A DNA stretch of 64,000 bases. It comes from Vibrio cidicii (lineage in GTDB: Bacteria; Pseudomonadota; Gammaproteobacteria; Enterobacterales; Vibrionaceae). Where the stretch lies: the NCBI RefSeq assembly GCF_009763805.1, contig NZ_CP046803.1, positions 1,178,001 through 1,242,000 on the forward strand, written 5' to 3'. Below the pieces are notes generated by a model. That model did not search any database. It had not been told where the DNA came from and saw only the letters and a list, made by a program, of their open reading frames with translations. Position numbers and translations under genes: made by a program. Positions within the stretch are counted from its first letter, which is position 1. Each line of letters starts with the position of its first letter. This document shows, piece by piece, positions 19,483 through 30,138 of this stretch.

Positions 19483-19978
19483 AGATAGTTCCTTATTGAT
19501 ATTTAACGTTTTTATAATATCTATACACATTACGATTACTTGTTGTTGTATTTGTGCTATATAGACAGGGCGAGAAAAATATCATGTAGTTAATTGGTTC
19601 AGTTTATAATTATTTTAAATATCAATGGTGACTCACAAAATTATTAGTTATTGATATTATTGTTTTTTTTGCTTATGTTCGTTAGCCCTATTTTTCTACA
19701 CGCTTGACATCGCCATTGTTCAATTGTTAACCTCTCGACATCCTTTCTTTCGGAGATGACGCCAACATGGATATCTAACTTTCCTTATACCGATGATGTT
19801 TCATTCATTCGGCTCTTGGAGTTAGTTGGCGTAGTTGCGTTTCCGATTATCTTGATAATCTAAATTAGTTTAACCTTGTTTACCCGATACTCCGTGCTAT
19901 TTGTGCGGATTAATACTCGGGTTAGAGGGTAATTTTAGCCGACTGACTTCTTACTGTTTTTAATAGTAAGGGGGTCTC
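19483..19978 (+). promoter_or_regulatory. AT-rich intergenic region and structured leader of the ABC-F gene
   Basis: The first 270 bases are AT-rich and show no gene. From 19756 to 19863 a 35-codon ORF (MTPTWISNFPYTDD..., hydrophobic second half) is preceded only by a weak CGGAG. Two stem-loops follow: 19892-19922 (ACCCGA/TCGGGT with inner CCG/CGG pairing) and 19950-19970 (CTTACT/AGTAAG). The second stem ends directly in the AAGGGGG ribosome-binding site at 19968-19974, so folding could limit access to it. This layout resembles translation-attenuation leaders of antibiotic-resistance ABC-F genes, but that is inference. Confidence 0.4.
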
Positions 19979-21559
19979 ATGCCCAATATTCATGCTCATC
20001 AGTTGAGCTTTCAATTAAATAGTGGTGAGTGGTTATTCCATTCGCTGGATCTTCATTTACCCGCTGGAAAAACGGGTTTAGTCGGGCGCAATGGCATCGG
20101 AAAATCTGTCTTGCTACAACTACTCATCGGCAAACTCACTGCAACAACAGGCCATGTTCACGTTGGTGCAACGATAGGCTATTTCGAGCAAAATTCTCAA
20201 GAGCAAGAACGTGATGCAACGATTGCGACCTACTTAGGCATGGCAGAAACCGCTTGCGGCTTTTCGCGCCATTGAGGCTGGGAGTGTGGACACTGAACAC
20301 TTTACCCAACTTGGTGAGCAGTGGAACATCGTTGAAACGATACAAAGCACATTAGATGAGCTGAGAATCACGCTGCCACCTGATGCGAGCTGCCGTGAAC
20401 TGAGCGGCGGGCAGTTTACTCTTTTAAAGCTCAAGCGCTTGTTTCTGGCGTCAAGTGATGCCTTAGTGTTGGATGAGCCCACCAATCATCTCGACACATT
20501 GAGCAGAGAGTGGCTGATAACTCAGTTGCGAAAAGAACAGCGTCCAGTTTTAGTCGCCAGTCATGATCGCGCTTTGTTGATGGAGATGGATCGCATCGCG
20601 CGTTTGACTTCAGAAGGGCTGCATTGGTTTGAAGGTAACTATGCGGCGTACCATAGTCAGTGGCAATTACAGCAACAAGCACTAGAGAGAAAAGTCGCCC
20701 AACTGAAAAGTGAGCAAAAATCGATTGCTCGAGAGTTGCAAAAAAGCCGTGAAAAAGCGCAACAGCGCGCAGCTCAGGGGCGCAAAGCGCTAAGAACAGG
20801 TAGCCAGCCGAAGATATTGATGGACGGCAAAAAAAACAGTGCGGAAAAAAGTCGCTCTGCAGCTGTCATCAATGGGCAAAATCAACTGAAACGTAATCAG
20901 CAGCAGTTGTTGAGTTTGTCCGCAAAACGAGTGCGTGAATCGCCAACGGTAATCTACCTGACTGATGTTGAGAGCAGCAAAAATCGGCAGCTGCTGAGTG
21001 TTGAGCGTTATCGCTCTTGCGGTGCAAATCATCCGTTATTGGATTTTCAAGTTAGGCAATTTGAGCACCTGCGCCTAAGTGGTGCCAATGGCTGTGGTAA
21101 AAGTCGCTTACTCAAAGCGATCGCGGGGTTGCATCAAGAGTATCAAGGTCAAATCAAGCTCAACACATCGGTGGTTTATTTAGATCAAGATTACCGTTTG
21201 CTTGAGCTTGAACGCAGTGTGCTGGAAAACCTCGTGGATTTTTGTCCAAGTTTAGGTGAGGGTGATGCTCGTTTGCTGCTGGCTGGGATCGGCTTTCGTG
21301 GTGACTCAGTACATCGCAAAGCGCGACATCTGAGCGGTGGGGAAAAAATGAAACTAGCGATGCTGATGGTTAGCCATGTTGACGGCGATCCTTTGCTGCT
21401 ATTGGATGAACCGGATAACCACTTAGATATCGAAGCGAAAACAGTCTTAGCCACCGCGCTGCGCGACTATCGGGGGCTTTGATTCTCGTTAGTCACGATG
21501 ACTATTTCGTTGAGGCCGCAAAATTGGACAAAGAGTGCAAAGTGGAGTCGCTCGGCTAG
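19979..21559 (+). CDS. ABC-F family ATPase, two frameshifts
   Basis: 526 residues when corrected. Two ATP-binding cassettes without membrane segments: Walker A GRNGIGKS and GANGCGKS, signatures LSGGQ and LSGGEK, Walker B LVLDEPTNHLD and LLLDEPDNHLD, with a charged linker (about residues 215-290) between them. ABC-F proteins act on the ribosome. The first break is at GAAAC 20246-20250 (corrected GMAEPLAAFRAIEAG). The second is at the G-run 21475-21479, where one extra G restores YRGALILVSHDDYFVEAAKL with the H-loop of cassette 2. The strong AAGGGGG site precedes the start. Whether it gives antibiotic resistance or is a housekeeping factor is unclear. Confidence 0.85.
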
Positions 21560-21642
21560 TGAGGCGTTATGGTCAAAGGTAAGTGCTCTGTCAAGGATGA
21601 CGGAGGCGGAATTTGGGCTAGACTTAAGGTTAATGAGCAATT

Positions 21643-22653
21643 ATGAGCAAAGAGGAAATTGTGCAACGGAATCTGCAGTCGATGGACGTGAAATATGAGA
21701 AGCGAAGAGTCGCGCTGCTGCACTCGCTGAAAATTCTCGATACAGAGCGAGAAGAGCGTTTCGAGCGTTTTACTCGTTTGGCTAAATTTATCGCTGGCAG
21801 TGATATTGCCTTGATAAGTCTGGTCGACAGTAATCGGCAGTGGTTTAAGTCTCGTGCTGGCTTGGATGTGTGTCAAACAGACAGAGACTCTTCTTTTTGC
21901 ACTCACGCAATCCAAGGTTCTGAGCCGCTGATTATCAGCGATGTATTTGATGACCAGCGTTTTAAAGATAATCCCTTAGTTCTACACGAGCCTTTTATAC
22001 GTGCCTACGCTGGTTTTCCTATCGCTATTGATGGTATTCACCGTCTTGGCACTCTGTGTGTTATTGATAAAAAGCCGCACCAACTTTCGACTGAGCAGGT
22101 ACAAGCACTCAGTGATTTGGCGCGTATTCTGGAGACCGAGCTTAAGAGCAGTGGATTAGCGATTGTCGACGAGCTCACTGGTTTGATGAATCGACGCGGC
22201 TTCTATCAAGAAGCGCTGCGCATATTGTCGGTCAGTAGCCTAAGTCATGACGGCTATACGCTGATCTATTTTGATCTCGATGGTTTTAAGCAGATCAACG
22301 ATCAGTTCGGTCACGATGTTGGCGACGAGGTACTGCGGCAATTTTCTTACAGTTTGGCTGAGTCGATTTGCTGTTCTCAGGATGTGGCTTGTCGATTAGG
22401 CGGCGATGAATTCTGTGCTCTGGTTCAACATGGTGGCCATTATGATGTGGCTAGCACCATTCAGCGTTTGGAGGAGAGCCTTAACTCTCAAGGCGAATTG
22501 GGTATTCCGCCAATTGAGTACAGTTGGGGAGCGGCTACACGGTTGCAACATCTCTGCGGAGACTCGGTTGAAGCGTTGCTCTCTGAAGCAGATGAGGCGA
22601 TGTATCTTTGTAAGAAGCAGCGGCGTAAATTGCGACAAAGCTCAGTCTCCTGA
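21643..22653 (+). CDS. GAF-GGDEF diguanylate cyclase
   Basis: 336 residues. An N-terminal GAF domain (about residues 25-165, with DRDSSFCTHAI and YAGFPI typical of this GAF subgroup) precedes a GGDEF domain (about 175-330) whose active site is intact, RLGGDEF, with the upstream DELTGLMNRRGF helix and the metal-binding YFDLDGFKQIND. It should make cyclic di-GMP in response to a ligand or redox signal in the GAF pocket. No RxxD inhibitory site is visible five residues before GGDEF. Cytosolic. A terminator follows. Confidence 0.93.
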   Translation: MSKEEIVQRNLQSMDVKYEKRRVALLHSLKILDTEREERFERFTRLAKFIAGSDIALISLVDSNRQWFKSRAGLDVCQTDRDSSFCTHAIQGSEPLIISDVFDDQRFKDNPLVLHEPFIRAYAGFPIAIDGIHRLGTLCVIDKKPHQLSTEQVQALSDLARILETELKSSGLAIVDELTGLMNRRGFYQEALRILSVSSLSHDGYTLIYFDLDGFKQINDQFGHDVGDEVLRQFSYSLAESICCSQDVACRLGGDEFCALVQHGGHYDVASTIQRLEESLNSQGELGIPPIEYSWGAATRLQHLCGDSVEALLSEADEAMYLCKKQRRKLRQSSVS

Positions 22654-22671
22654 ACCTCATTTTCAATGACA

Positions 22672-22698
22672 GCCAGTCTCAGTGACTGGCTTTTTCTT
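22672..22698 (+). terminator. Terminator after the diguanylate cyclase gene
   Basis: GCCAGTC/GACTGGC stem followed by TTTTTCTT. Confidence 0.8.
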
Positions 22699-22910
22699 CG
22701 CCTAAAGTATTATTCATTCATTGCTTAATTAGCTTGTTCTACTTTAATTGTGTTCTAAAATGAAAGAGTCAGAAAAAGTGAGAGGTATCTGCTTAACACT
22801 TTGGACGATGCGTGAATTAGAACGACTTCAGTCGTCTGGCTTATAGAATTTTTCGAGCGTTGGAGATGAGGCTAGCATTTACCAAGTCGGTTTTATTTGC
22901 GCAAGGATGA

Positions 22911-24617
22911 ATGAAGATGAAATGGTTGAATAATTTAACGATAACGCAAAAAATGAGTAGTTTGGTCGGCGCACTGCTCAGCCTCATCATTCTTGTCTCT
23001 GCATTTGCGGTGACTAAAATGGAAAAAGTTGCTCTAGAGATAGGCAGCATCGCCAATAATAATATTCCTTTGACCAAAGTCGTCACTGACTTAACGGTTC
23101 ACCAACTTGAAAGTGCAGTCATGCTGGAAAAGTTGCTGCGCTCCTCTCAGATCCCGCTTGAGTCCTCTGTGAATGAACAACAGCTATATCTCAACAAGTT
23201 GCGACTCGGTGTTGACAAGGGGCGGCTAGAACTAGAGAAAGCCAGCCAGGCGCTAAACATCGCTTTTCAACAAAGCGTCATGCCAGAAGTTCAACGTTAT
23301 TTACAAAACTTAGAGCGAGATTTTCACGCGTTGCAGCAAGAACAAGCAAGTTTTGAGCGTCAACTAAATAAACTGCTGGAAGAGTTGGATAAAGGCGTTG
23401 CTGCGACTGAACTCGTTACCTTAGCCACCGAGTTAGAATCTTATGCAGAGCAAATGGATCATCATTTAGTTGAGGTGCTGGGCAAAATTGAAGCGGCAAC
23501 GATTCAATCAATCCATATTGCCGAACAGGAAGAAAAAGAAGCGCTTAGTGGCATGTTGCTCCTTTCTTTGTTTGCGTTAGCGTTCGGCGCAACATTGGGT
23601 CTGTTGTTTAGCAAGCAGATTGTTAGATCGGTGGCCTATGCAAGAAATCTCGCTTACAAAATCGCTCATGGCGATCTCACCCAGCGAGCTCAGGTGGATT
23701 CCAAAGATGAAATCGGTCAGTTACTAACACACATGAACAGTATGGCTCAAGCGCTTGAAAGCATGGTCGGAGAGGTCATGGATAGGGCCAACACAATAGC
23801 TTCGACGGTGGTTGAATTAAATGCTGTTGCTGAAAGCAACAGACGTTCTGTATCGAAACAGCAGCAGAATATGGATCAAGTAGCGAGTGCGATGCATCAA
23901 ATGGCCGCGAGCATTACCGAGGTTGCTAGTAGTGCCGAAGAGGCCACGATGTCGACAGCAAGAGCGGATGAAAATGCCAAACAAACTTGCGTTGTGATTA
24001 GTCAAACCCAGTCCCTGTCTAAAGAGTTAGTGGAAAGCGCGCAAAGTTCGCAAAAAATCATAGAAGAGCTACAAACTAGTACCGAGCAGATCCAAAACTT
24101 TGTCATGGTGGTCGAAGGTATTGCTGAGCAGACTAACTTGCTCGCGCTGAATGCGGCAATAGAAGCGGCTCGTGCTGGTGAACAAGGACGAGGCTTTGCC
24201 GTGGTGGCGGATGAAGTGCGTGCGCTTGCCTCGAGAAGCCAACACGCGACACAGGAAATCGGCAATCTGATCAACACCCTGGTTGTGCGCGCTGGTACGG
24301 CGGTAGATATGATCCACTCTAGCGATGAAAAGATCGAGAGTAGTTTTGCGTCTATCGAAGAAGCGAAAGCGCAGTTGGATGTGATTTCAAATGCGCTTGC
24401 TGAATTGATGGAAGCGAATACCCAAGTTGCAGCAGCGAGTGAAGAGCAGGCGGTATCTGCCGAAGAAATAAGTAGCAACCTCAACGGTATTCGCGACGCT
24501 GGTGAAATTGTAATGATGAGTTCAAATGAGACATCCCAAGCCAGTGAGGACTTAGCGCAGCAAGCACAAGCATTGAAAATGCTTATGGGCAAGTTTGTAG
24601 TCAAACAGTCAATATGA
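22911..24617 (+). CDS. Methyl-accepting chemotaxis protein
   Basis: 568 residues. Transmembrane segments at about 15-34 and 217-238 enclose a helical periplasmic domain of 180 residues (four-helix-bundle type, rich in Leu/Glu/Gln). A HAMP domain follows ([23 protein letters not shown]), then the long cytosolic coiled coil with the conserved tip [20 protein letters not shown] (about residue 404). Signals through CheA/CheW. The start ATG at 22911 has AAGGA upstream. No C-terminal CheR-docking pentapeptide is seen (ends KFVVKQSI). Confidence 0.93.
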   Translation: MKMKWLNNLTITQKMSSLVGALLSLIILVSAFAVTKMEKVALEIGSIANNNIPLTKVVTDLTVHQLESAVMLEKLLRSSQIPLESSVNEQQLYLNKLRLGVDKGRLELEKASQALNIAFQQSVMPEVQRYLQNLERDFHALQQEQASFERQLNKLLEELDKGVAATELVTLATELESYAEQMDHHLVEVLGKIEAATIQSIHIAEQEEKEALSGMLLLSLFALAFGATLGLLFSKQIVRSVAYARNLAYKIAHGDLTQRAQVDSKDEIGQLLTHMNSMAQALESMVGEVMDRANTIASTVVELNAVAESNRRSVSKQQQNMDQVASAMHQMAASITEVASSAEEATMSTARADENAKQTCVVISQTQSLSKELVESAQSSQKIIEELQTSTEQIQNFVMVVEGIAEQTNLLALNAAIEAARAGEQGRGFAVVADEVRALASRSQHATQEIGNLINTLVVRAGTAVDMIHSSDEKIESSFASIEEAKAQLDVISNALAELMEANTQVAAASEEQAVSAEEISSNLNGIRDAGEIVMMSSNETSQASEDLAQQAQALKMLMGKFVVKQSI

Positions 24618-24622
24618 ATAAA

Positions 24623-24660
24623 GCCGCCGCTGGCCCACAGAGTGAGCGGCGGCTTTTCTT
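24623..24660 (+). terminator. Terminator after the chemoreceptor gene
   Basis: GCCGCCGCT/AGCGGCGGC stem followed by TTTTCTTT, 6 bases after the stop. Confidence 0.85.
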
Positions 24661-24690
24661 TGCCCTTCATACTGAGCGCTGATAGCGCAC

Positions 24691-26925
24691 TTATGGCATT
24701 GGTGCCCAAGTCAGTGTTTCCCCATTACTTAGCTTGGCCATCAGAGTGTGTGGCGCGAGTACTTCTCCTCCTGTTAGCTTAAACGGCTGCGCGCTAAAAT
24801 TCGCACTGAGAATCGAGCCATCACTATAGCGCGTTTGCTGCACTTGGCCTTGCTTATCCAGCCAGCGAAAATCGACCAAGGCTTTATCCCACAACTGCTC
24901 ATGCAAGGGCAAAAAACCTTGTTGATAGTGCTTGAGCTGCTCGATACGCGCGGAGTTTTTATGCGTTTCATCACGGCTTAAATGCACCATCGCCGGAGTG
25001 TTAAACAGCATGGCACGCAAATCACGCACGGCTTTGACATTCGAAAACTTCAAACTGTCGCTGTGCCAGTGGTGGTTACTGATCAGCTCGTCATGAAACA
25101 CCGTTTGATAGAGCGGCACTTTGTACTCTGGAGCAAACAGTAAGCTGCGGTAGGGCTCTTTAACTTGCGCTGATTTAAAGAAAAAATCCGGTTTTTCATC
25201 GGGGTACCAGTTCCCCAGATAATAGGGTGACTGCTTGTCACTCTTCATCGCTTGGTCTGTCCAGCCAAAGCCGACCGTTTCCATACCATGAGCAAACACC
25301 AGCCCTTGAGTGGTCAGGGCATTGCCATCTTCCGAGCCCAAAATCAGGTTTGGCGTGTTTGCAATATCCTGCATTCGGGTGTTAAAGGCGGCTAGCATCG
25401 CGGTTTCGTTGCTGAGCGAGCGGTAATCTTCCCGCGCCATGGCGGTGCCATCCACATCGAGAAACAGGCTGTTAAAGCGCCCGAAATGGAGAATGTCTTG
25501 CACGCGTTGTTTGACGTAACCGAGTTCACAGGCGGGATTGAGATAAAAGCCGTTACCGCGAAAGCCCAGTTGCAACGTGCCATCAGCTTTTTCAATCGCG
25601 CAGTTTTCGCGCATACGATCCGGCAGCTGCGCGGTCAGCCAACTGTCATTGATGCCTTTTTCAATCGCAGTATTGTATGAGTCATACACGCCAATCAAAT
25701 AACCGGCTTGTTTGGCGCTATCGACCACTTGCGGCTGATAAAAGGCTGGCATCCAGTTATCAAGACCTAGCCAGAGTTTGCTTAATCCTGCTTGCTGAAG
25801 GGTGCTGATCATGGGTTGCGCTAACCCTTGTCCCCATTGATCGCTTGGTTTGAGGTATGCGCCAGCATGTTCAGTCAGCCACGCTTTGCGCTGCTGCGCG
25901 GCTTGGTACTGCGCTTGAATGGACGATGGGGCGGCGCTGAACTTTTGGTTCAAGGCTTGGTTTATCTCTCCGACCAGCAATTTTTTCTGATACTGATTGA
26001 GCCAATCTTGGCCTTTTTTTAGGCTCGCCAATTCCTTTTGTAATTCTGGTGAAGGGGTAAACTCAGAGCGCCAAAACCAATCGCGCAGTCCCCACCAATC
26101 CCGCACATCTTGCACTGCGATTAAATCACGCCCGAACAGATAGACGTGGCTTGCACCCATCATTTTTTCGATCTGCGGATTTGCCTTGCGTTTTTCCGCA
26201 AGTGAAACACGCAGCCCCGCGGCTTCGCGCCAGTCGCGATAGGCTTTGGCTCCGGCCAGCATCTCATCGCCCACGGTGATGCGCATGCTAAAAGGCTCAC
26301 TTTGGTTCAGCGGGGTAAACCAGTGCTCGGCTTGTAAGTCCAACTTATTTTGCTGCTCACTAAAGTGCAGTTGGTTATTGGTGGCGTTGAGCAGTTGATA
26401 GCTGATGAAGTGTTCGCTCTGCTGCGCGCTCCAGAACGGCATTTTGAGATCTTGCGTGGTATTGGCACCCGAATGATTGTCTATCAAATAACGTGTCCAA
26501 GTCGGGTTATCGGTTGGCACTCGCATTCCTTCGTCAAACGGCAGCAACAGCGTTTGGGTCGATGCTTCACTGAGATCAAACCAACGCAGTGCTTTCGGAG
26601 CTTGGCGTTCAATCCCAACAGCACTTGGCCAGCGAAAATGGATGTTCAACCCTTGTTGTAACTGTGCAGACACTTGCACGCCACTTGGCTTGAGTGTCCA
26701 TGTAGCTTGCTCGGCGCTTTGCGTTACTTGCGTTGCCTGTTGAGTCTGCCCATCAATCTGTAGGCTGCCTTGGTTGATGGTGAAAGTTTGCGAGTCTTGC
26801 TTGAGGATGATGGCCAGTGTGTCGGGGTCAATCTGCCAGTGCTGATCGCCCTGTTCTAAGGTCAACGCAAAGCTCGGCGCGCTCACCAGCAGCAGTAGCC
26901 CCAGTGGGGAAAAGGTGAATTTCAT
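24691..26925 (-). CDS. Secreted glycoside hydrolase-like protein
   Basis: 744 residues with a signal peptide (ending SAPSFA). The N-terminal about 240 residues look like a beta-sandwich. The centre has features of a TIM-barrel hydrolase: LSKLWLGLDNW, AGYLIGVYDSYN, NSLFLDVDGTA and NLILGSEDGNA, with acidic residues at strand ends that could be catalytic. The C-terminal 90 residues are again beta-rich. The closest match I can suggest is the GH101-type endo-alpha-N-acetylgalactosaminidase superfamily, with low certainty. It lies 89 bp downstream of vxrC on the same strand and may belong to that transcription unit. AGGAGA precedes the ATG. Confidence 0.6.
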   Translation of the reverse strand: MKFTFSPLGLLLLVSAPSFALTLEQGDQHWQIDPDTLAIILKQDSQTFTINQGSLQIDGQTQQATQVTQSAEQATWTLKPSGVQVSAQLQQGLNIHFRWPSAVGIERQAPKALRWFDLSEASTQTLLLPFDEGMRVPTDNPTWTRYLIDNHSGANTTQDLKMPFWSAQQSEHFISYQLLNATNNQLHFSEQQNKLDLQAEHWFTPLNQSEPFSMRITVGDEMLAGAKAYRDWREAAGLRVSLAEKRKANPQIEKMMGASHVYLFGRDLIAVQDVRDWWGLRDWFWRSEFTPSPELQKELASLKKGQDWLNQYQKKLLVGEINQALNQKFSAAPSSIQAQYQAAQQRKAWLTEHAGAYLKPSDQWGQGLAQPMISTLQQAGLSKLWLGLDNWMPAFYQPQVVDSAKQAGYLIGVYDSYNTAIEKGINDSWLTAQLPDRMRENCAIEKADGTLQLGFRGNGFYLNPACELGYVKQRVQDILHFGRFNSLFLDVDGTAMAREDYRSLSNETAMLAAFNTRMQDIANTPNLILGSEDGNALTTQGLVFAHGMETVGFGWTDQAMKSDKQSPYYLGNWYPDEKPDFFFKSAQVKEPYRSLLFAPEYKVPLYQTVFHDELISNHHWHSDSLKFSNVKAVRDLRAMLFNTPAMVHLSRDETHKNSARIEQLKHYQQGFLPLHEQLWDKALVDFRWLDKQGQVQQTRYSDGSILSANFSAQPFKLTGGEVLAPHTLMAKLSNGETLTWAPMP

Positions 26926-27013
26926 ATCGGTCTCCTATCGAATAACCCAGATATTTAACCTTGTCCGTCGATAGGTTTTGTCACCAGTATGTCTTTCTCA
27001 CTTTTGCCTGAAC

Positions 27014-27844
27014 TTAGTCAATCGGTATCGTCAGGCGCTGCATTTGCTCAACGCGAATAGTACCTTGGTATTCACTTTGAGTGATGCTGAGGCTACGCCA
27101 GCGTGCTTGAGAAGGGGCTGTGGGTGGGGCAGGGGGCTGATCACGGTTGATGGTTTGTGAGTGCAGCAGGGTAAAGTTTTGATCAAAAAATTGCCAACGA
27201 GCCAGTGACGATGCGCAGCCCGAAGGCGTGGCGGGGAAGCGGATAGTGAGATCGGTCGCGCTGGATTGTTCAATCCACGGTGTGTTGGAAGGGGCAGAAA
27301 TCAGCAGCGCCATGCGTTGCTCGCCAAGCGTGAGCCAATAGACACCTGCGGCATACGGCGAAAGCAGATCGCGACTTTCCACTTCGGCGTAATCGGCAGG
27401 CGCAAGCTCCGCTTCTAACACCGTTGCACCTTGTGCAGAAGTCAGACGCACCGCCAGCGGCTGGGTGAGGTTTTCAGCGCTCAACCTCACTTGGTAGCCT
27501 TGAAAGGTCTGATTGAATTTATGGATAAAAGTCACCGCAATCGCGAGATCGTTAGGTGATGTGCTTGGCAGTGCTTGTCCACATTGAGTTTGACTGAGAA
27601 TGGCCTCTTTGATTGGTTGCCAAAAAGCCTCGGCTACGGGCGTGGTAGACAGTGTGTGGATGAGCTCGTGCCACGCTTGCGTGGGATGCCCCTCAGCCAG
27701 TTGCTGGTAACTGGTTTGCAGCGGTGTGGCGCGAAACCAAGCGTGGGTGGGGCTTGGCGGCGTTTCCGCTATCGCGGCGCCGCTTATTAACGCGCTGAGC
27801 ATGCCAAGTCGCACGATGTGATTGTAAAAAGAGGCGCAGATCAT
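27014..27844 (-). CDS. vxrC: VxrC-like periplasmic protein (DUF2861)
   Basis: 276 residues with a signal peptide (to GAAIAE). The position directly after a VxrAB-type pair and its general make-up (helical N-terminal part with LAEGHPTQAWHELI, beta-rich C-terminal part) fit the DUF2861 protein VxrC. Its start overlaps the vxrB stop as ATGA and has AAAGGAG, so the two are translationally coupled. The role of VxrC in the pathway is not well defined. Confidence 0.7.
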   Translation of the reverse strand: MICASFYNHIVRLGMLSALISGAAIAETPPSPTHAWFRATPLQTSYQQLAEGHPTQAWHELIHTLSTTPVAEAFWQPIKEAILSQTQCGQALPSTSPNDLAIAVTFIHKFNQTFQGYQVRLSAENLTQPLAVRLTSAQGATVLEAELAPADYAEVESRDLLSPYAAGVYWLTLGEQRMALLISAPSNTPWIEQSSATDLTIRFPATPSGCASSLARWQFFDQNFTLLHSQTINRDQPPAPPTAPSQARWRSLSITQSEYQGTIRVEQMQRLTIPID

Positions 27845-28491
27845 ACGGCCGCTCCTTTGAGGCGATAACCTACGCCGCGCAGGGTCTCGATATCCAGTTG
27901 CGGCAGTTTTTGTCGCAAATGCAAAATGTGGTTATCCACGGTGCGTGTGGTCGGGAAATATTGATAACCCCAAATAAGATTGAGCAGCTCATCACGGTGA
28001 TAAACGCGCCCCGGATTTTGCAATAGCATCAACAGCAGTTGAAACTCTTTCGGTTTGAGCTCAACCGGCGTTTGGTTATGCAGCACAGATCGATTAGCCA
28101 CATCGACCACAATATCGGCGTAGCTGAGCACGCTACTGCCGAGCGGGCGCAGTTGCGCTTCGATGCGTGCCAGCAACTCTTGGTGGGAAAAGGGCTTGAG
28201 CACATAATCTTTCGCCCCCGCTTTGAGCCCTTCAATCCGTTGCTCCACTTCAATTTTGGCGGTCAGTACGATCACTGGCAGGGCTTTAAGCATCAACCAG
28301 TGCGGCAGATGTTTCAGGCTGTCACCATCGTGCAATTGCCGATCCAAAATCACCAGATCGGTACTGAACCAGTGCTTTTCGACCTGTTGGCTCTGCGTTA
28401 CCCACTCGCATGCATAACCATGGTCATGCAGATAATCGCGCAGACCTTGGCCGAGTAAGGTGTCATCTTCAATCAGCAAAATACGCTTCAT
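27841..28491 (-). CDS. vxrB: OmpR-family response regulator VxrB
   Basis: 216 residues from the ATG at 28491, which overlaps the vxrA stop as ATGA. Receiver domain: acidic pair in LLIEDDTLLGQGL, phospho-acceptor in LVILDRQLHDGD, conserved Lys in DYVLKPFSHQELLARI. C-terminal winged helix: KPKEFQLLLMLLQNPGRVY and YFPTTRTVDNHILHLRQKL. In V. cholerae VxrAB (WigKR) controls type VI secretion, biofilm and recovery from cell-wall damage; the same wiring is inferred here. Confidence 0.85.
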   Translation of the reverse strand: MKRILLIEDDTLLGQGLRDYLHDHGYACEWVTQSQQVEKHWFSTDLVILDRQLHDGDSLKHLPHWLMLKALPVIVLTAKIEVEQRIEGLKAGAKDYVLKPFSHQELLARIEAQLRPLGSSVLSYADIVVDVANRSVLHNQTPVELKPKEFQLLLMLLQNPGRVYHRDELLNLIWGYQYFPTTRTVDNHILHLRQKLPQLDIETLRGVGYRLKGAAV

Positions 28492-29943
28492 AGCGGCAGC
28501 TCCAAAATACAACGGGTTGGATGACGACGGATAACCAGTTTGCCGCCCATTTGGGTGATGAGTTTTCGCACCAACTGTAAGCCAACGCCCATGTTATCTG
28601 TGTTTGGGCGAGAGTGAGTGTCTTGATGCCTCGAAAGTCGTTTGCACAGACGTTGGTAGAAAGAGGGAAATTCACCGCAATCTTCCACTTCAATATGCAG
28701 CGTTTGTGCAACCACGCTCACCGTAAGGCGAATAGGCGGCGCGCCATGTTGCTTGGCATTGCTGAGTAAGTTGGTGATGCACAGCCCAAGCCAGTAATAA
28801 GGCAGTTCGAGCATTGGGTCGTGTTTAAGATGAAGCTCAACCTCAAAGCCCTCGATACAATGCTCGATAAAGTCACTCAACTGCGCTGGGTGGCGCGCTA
28901 TGGTGTCGTGGCTCGGGCTCAAGTAGTGGCGACTGGTTTCGCTCAGTTGTGCTAGCCGCTGATGATCGGCCATTAATCGCCCTAAGCTCTCTTGTGCCTT
29001 GGGGGATAACTCATCAAATTGGCTGCGTAGTGATTCGACGGTAAACCCTAAACTGGTGATGGGCGTGCGCAGTTTCGTGAGTCAGCAGTTGCAAAATAAA
29101 GCGCCGCTCGCGCCCTTCTTGATAGCGCAGCCAAAGTGAACGCAGCGCAGCGCCAAACGCAAGCAACACGCCGATCACCAAACCGCTATACAGCAACGCA
29201 TGACTGCTAACGCGCTGATTAAAGCAGAGGTTGCTGTAACGCTCATCGCAAGGCTTTTGCGCTTGATAAGGCTCAAGTGTGAATGGCAGTGGTGCGGTGA
29301 GTGCGCGCCACTGCACGCTCGAAAGCACATGCCAGCCCGCTTCGCTGCTGAGCCACAGCTCATCATTTGGCGCAAGATACAGGCGAAAGCCGTTGAGCAG
29401 TGCATCTACCCCCGCAGCGCCCGGTCGTTGCCACAAGGTATGTAACGGATGATAACGGCTCGCCAAGGTGAAACGTGTTGGGTGCGCAGAGGCAAAGGTT
29501 GCCTGCTCTGCATCCGGTAAGTGTTCAATATAGCGATCTGCGTAGCTGCCTCCCGCCGGATGTTGCCACGCAACACGCTGAAACCACTCTGCGCCGAGCG
29601 GTGTTTGGCGGCATAACGCCAACTCAAATTCGACCGCTTTCGCCAAATACGGCGAAGAGGAGTTGAGCGGCTGGCACTGCTTGGCCGTGGCGGCTAAATC
29701 TGCGATGTCTTGCCACGTATATTGAGTAAAATCAGGATATTGACTGTGACTGCTGAGGAGCGCTAACGGGTATTGATTGAGGGTTTGGCTCGCCACCAGT
29801 GGCGTGCTTTGCTGCTCAAGCGCTGCGCGATAAAAAATCGACCAACGCTGAGTTTCAGGCAGGTCAATACTGGCCAGTGCGGAAGCAGCCCATAAGCTAC
29901 ACAGTAAGAGGCTTAACCAGCGGTGAGTCAGCAGCAACGTCAT
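28488..29943 (-). CDS. vxrA: Sensor histidine kinase VxrA, frameshifted in the H box
   Basis: 484 residues when corrected. Signal sequence or first membrane segment (residues 5-24), a periplasmic sensor of about 230 residues of the DUF3404 kind, a second membrane segment (ALLYSGLVIGVLLAFGAAL), then the kinase core. The frame is broken exactly at the phospho-accepting histidine motif: GTTTC 29072-29076 on the plus strand. Removing one base restores LTHELRTPITSLGF. The ATP-binding domain shows NLLSNAKQHG and NMGVGLQLVRKL. First gene of vxrABC. An intact kinase is very likely in the organism because partner genes are complete and coupled. Confidence 0.85.
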
Positions 29944-30138
29944 GATTTAAATACTTAGTATTGGGTTCATGCCAATAGTAGCCGCTTCATCACAAGATTT
30001 GTAATCCGAGTGTCAACAAAAAGGAAAGAGGAGGGAAGTTGGCAGCAAAGTCAACCTTGTTGTCGGCTTTGGAATGATGCTGCTATTTGTTACCAGAAAA
30101 ATCATCGGGTCACATAGAGTGTCATCCATAATTTAAGC

